Shown one piece after another: positions 30,186 to 32,921 of a DNA stretch of 32,921 nt. Each line of letters begins with the position of its first letter. Within the stretch, counting starts at the first letter, position 1. The DNA is from Cristatella mucedo (lineage: Eukaryota; Bryozoa; Phylactolaemata; Cristatellidae): the NCBI GenBank assembly GCA_009760855.2, contig WPIO01000519.1, positions 1 to 32,921 on the forward strand. Reading direction: 5' to 3'. A program made the position numbers and the translations under genes. The notes beneath the pieces were generated by a model that had not been told where the DNA came from, did not search any database, and worked only from the letters and a program-made list of their open reading frames with translations.

Positions 30186-30205
30186 TGCTCCCACTAACTA
30201 GACAA

Positions 30206-31894
30206 CAGATAATTGCAACGCACAAGTAGCTGTTAAGTGATCAGGGAACTCTAACAACCCAACTTAGCACAGCATGAAGCTAAAGTCAGTAAGTTCCTCA
30301 AAAATGCCCAAAGACATGACTGTTTTAAGCCGGCGTGAATGAAGTCAAGCAAACGGTCTTGACATATTTGATCATATGCTCATTGTATGTTTTTTAGGAT
30401 GGTGTTTTAATGAAAAGTCGGCAGGACTATTGATTCATAACTGAATTGCCAGATAACTTTGACACCTCTACATTTAGGTGCTGAAAAGCAATATCCTAAC
30501 CCACAAAAAATCTTTGCATTCCATGTGGTCTGGGTCAGGTGGACTCCATTAGAATGACTTCGCTTGGGCTTATTATACATTGTTTCCAGTTATTAAAAAA
30601 AACTATGTTTTGCAAAGTACTTGCTGTAGCTGACACGATAGATCCATCCATCTTTTTCAAAGTTTCCCGTTACTTTTTCCCAATTTTTACAGCATAACTG
30701 TCACGAATTTGCTATCCTATAACTGATACATTACATTTTTTCAGTATTTCGCCAGAGTATTCTCAGTAAAATTTTGAAATAAATTGATTGCAGGACATTA
30801 CAACACTAGTAGCGGTAATTTTCAATAGAAATTACGGCTTAGCTGCTAAAAGTGAAGCCCCTGGATCGATTCAAAGCCGATCCATAATAAACGGTATGCC
30901 GGCCGTCCAGTAGAAGAGGGATATACTGAAGTCCTTTAGTGCTCTCAAATCTAGCTGAGATGCTTGTCTGCAATTCGTATTTGACAAGTAGTTATAAATT
31001 ATTTTCCTTGAGATTGTTCTACCCTCAATAGCAATATAAAATTAAGGATAAGTCGGAAGGCAGGTGGAACAAGCAAAGCATCGTTATCCCACGGTCACCA
31101 TTGACGGCTGGTCTTGAGGTTTCAAGATTCGCTGGTGACTGTAGATGCTTAGTGAGAATATTGACAACAAATACTAGCTGTTTAACGGCCTCTTTCGAAT
31201 AGCAACAGAAGATCATTTCCGGCTATCGCCACAGCTTGCATTAAAGATGAAACGAAGATCGCCCATCTCAGAATTCGAACCCATGGCCTCCGGACCGAGA
31301 TCTAAAAAAAAACCAACAGCCTTAACTAGTCTGCAATCACTACATAATTCACCTTATCCCATGGCTGGTCTCAGCTTTACATATAAATATGAAAGATTCA
31401 CGGAGTCTTTTGTAAAGCATCTTCCATACATCGACGTGATTGCAGGTAATTAGCAGTAATGCAATAACAAAAGTAATGGGCCTTTCAAAGATGGACTCCA
31501 GTCTAAGCTATACTCGTGGATGGGTGTGAATTTACGCCGTGGACGTGTCTTCATGGACCCGTATGAATTTACCTATGGGCTAATAGCCAGAGACGTTTAC
31601 TCGGAATTTATTGCAAGACCAAAGAGGCAATCTTAACAGGTTAAGTGTCCCGTCATGCTACACTTGCAAGAGATTGTGATGATATTAGTCACGTCGTTTA
31701 TGAATAAGGCCTTTTCATGGGAACTTCAAATGACACAGCTACGATCACGAGCTCAAGAGGTGACTAAGGTTCATACAATAACCAAATAGCTCCTCAGTTA
31801 AGCTTACGTTATAGCAAAAGGAGTAACAAGCTACAGCGAGGAAGCCAAGCAGAGTTTGAAAGCTGAATCAATTTGTTCTTTACAATACCCCACT
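30206..31894. other. Unassigned, with one B-box-like site
   Basis: Mostly featureless. On the minus strand near 31255-31300, GGTCCGGAGGCCATGGGTTC followed by GAATTCTGAG contains a GGTTCGAATTC B-box-like sequence of the kind found in tRNA-derived repeats. No A box or intact cloverleaf could be drawn, so a second SINE type is only a possibility. A 68-codon frame at 31247-31453 (+) overlaps it and is not recognised. Confidence 0.4.
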
Positions 31895-32740
31895 CCTACA
31901 TAATAATATTAATTATGATGCACTTGATAAAGCACACTCAGATAATGCAATGTCTTTCTAGGCGCTTTAAAAATTTACTGCAAAGGGAAACACCATTGAG
32001 TGGTGACTAGTATCATGCTTGATAATCAACGTAAATGGCATGGTTAGGGTTAACATGTACAGGGTCAGAATGCACAGTGTCAGTGCGAATAGGCCCATTA
32101 TTGACGAATTACAGGGTACCAATAAAATCTGTCCTAAATAGGTATGGTTTAAGTTCTGTTTAAATGTGATCAAGTCAGAGGATGCCGCGCCACAAATAGG
32201 GATTGAGTTCCAGGCTTTGTGGCATACGAACTAAATTCACGGTCTCTAGAGAATTAGAGGTCCATGCGAGGTATTGGTAACATGCTGGATTCCGAAAACC
32301 TAGTGGTACGATGCTTGGCATGGTGGGGAAGTAGATCTGGAAGATAGGCTGCAGCCAAAGAATGAAGTGACCTAAAAGTGAAGGTCATCGAGAAGTGGTC
32401 TGACCTGGCAACTGATTTGCTCACGACGGACAAGCCTAGCTGTTGAGTGCACCTGCGGTAATCACATTATTGCACATGCCAGGAGGCCAACAAGCAGTGA
32501 GTTACAGTAGTCGAAACTGGATGTCCAAAATGCATAGACTAACTCGGATGCGGCGTTCTATCTAAACAAGCCCGAAGTTTAGCAATTTAATCCAGCTAAA
32601 AGTGGGCAGACTTGATTGTGAAGCTGATGTGGTCGTCTAACGAGCAGTCACTTTAGAACATGACATCTAGATTTTGAGCTGATTCAGCAGGAGATATACT
32701 TACATACCTGAGGTGTTCAGTGTTTAAACTCTGCGACATA
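31895..32740 (-). mobile_element. L2A LINE, post-RT region to 3' tail
   Basis: Minus strand order: CTCAGGTATGTAAGTATATCTCC (32690-32715, thumb), GTCATGTTCTAAAGTGAC, DDHISFTIKSAHF-type DNA (32600-32650), LHNIAK-equivalent, QNSA region, decayed LADLHWL (about 32380), FRSLHSLAA (32340-32370), FGDREF-like DNA with GAATTTAGTTCGTATGCC (32220-32245), LDHI/KQNLNHTYL coding end (32150), 3' UTR, GCGCCTAGAAAGACATTG and a short TAATATTATTA-like tail at 31897. The hairpin right arm has decayed (GTGTGC). The right limit fades near 32740. Confidence 0.83.
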
Positions 32741-32921
32741 GCTCCTAGGTTATAAGATAAGGGCGGGGTTAATTATGAGCAATTAAACGGCGTCCAGTTG
32801 CCGCCAAACAATTGGCGTCTAAGCTGGCTGGCTCCGAAGTGCCTTTCTTTTGCTAATACACAATTTACCAATCTTGAAAGCAAAAGTAACACCTAGAAAT
32901 GCATTTGAACTACAATTTGCC

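Noticed and set aside
31255-31300. Possible tRNA gene on the minus strand around GGTTCGAATTC
   Set aside because: No A box at the right distance, and the T-stem pairs poorly. At most a decayed tRNA-like repeat.

Overview
This window looks like intergenic or intronic DNA from an animal, most likely an aquatic invertebrate. The support is a dense population of decayed L2-clade LINEs with (ATT)n ends, tRNA-headed SINEs that carry the same 3' tail, long (AG)n/(CT)n microsatellites, AT-leaning sequence, and no bacterial-style gene packing. The species cannot be named from this sequence. I found no convincing host gene, rRNA, intact tRNA, CRISPR array or operon. Every coding match that I recognise is a broken retrotransposon.

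Two LINE families are present. Family L2A is the main one, with about 15 fragments on both strands. Pooled over copies, its parts in order are an APE-type endonuclease, a linker, a reverse transcriptase with YADD, a C-terminal coding region ending in a conserved stop, a 3' UTR holding a ~38 bp tandem repeat, a two-tier hairpin and an (ATT)n tail. Family L2B is a second L2-like lineage with a different C-terminus. It has pieces at 4600-5040 (+), 5060-5225 (-), 13525-14530 (+) and 25790-26640 (-). A SINE family with a tRNA-like head (pol III A and B boxes) is present at 2455 (+), 17281 (-), 19212 (+) and 30105 (-). The best copy ends in the L2A hairpin, which fits a SINE that borrows the L2A enzyme.

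Layout: 1-2556 holds L2A 3' ends, an (AG)31 tract and a SINE remnant. 2557-7589 is mostly unassigned, with a tail fragment at 4012 and an L2B tail-to-tail pair at 4600-5225. 7590-10710 is an L2A cluster in which a relatively fresh + strand RT segment (8662-9672) sits inside an older minus strand copy. 11595-14530 holds an L2A piece, a 220 bp (CT)n tract and an L2B RT relic. 14531-17280 has nothing I recognise. 17281-23190 is a layered nest: a minus strand L2A endonuclease-to-RT relic split by a SINE+LINE unit flanked by a 5 bp direct repeat and by a second + strand tail, then a + strand L2A split by another L2A. 23191-27934 is mostly unassigned apart from L2B and a 43 bp direct-repeat pair. 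27935-32740 holds a tail-to-tail L2A pair, a SINE head with a 9 bp target duplication, and a final minus strand L2A.

The most informative signals are base-pair-preserving changes in the 3' hairpin among copies, the SINE+LINE unit bounded by one direct repeat, and two loci sharing the same antisense-RT/sense-tail junction. These describe retrotransposon biology. I see no evidence of a defence, toxin or metabolic system. All identities come from reading translations and comparing copies by eye, and no database search was possible.
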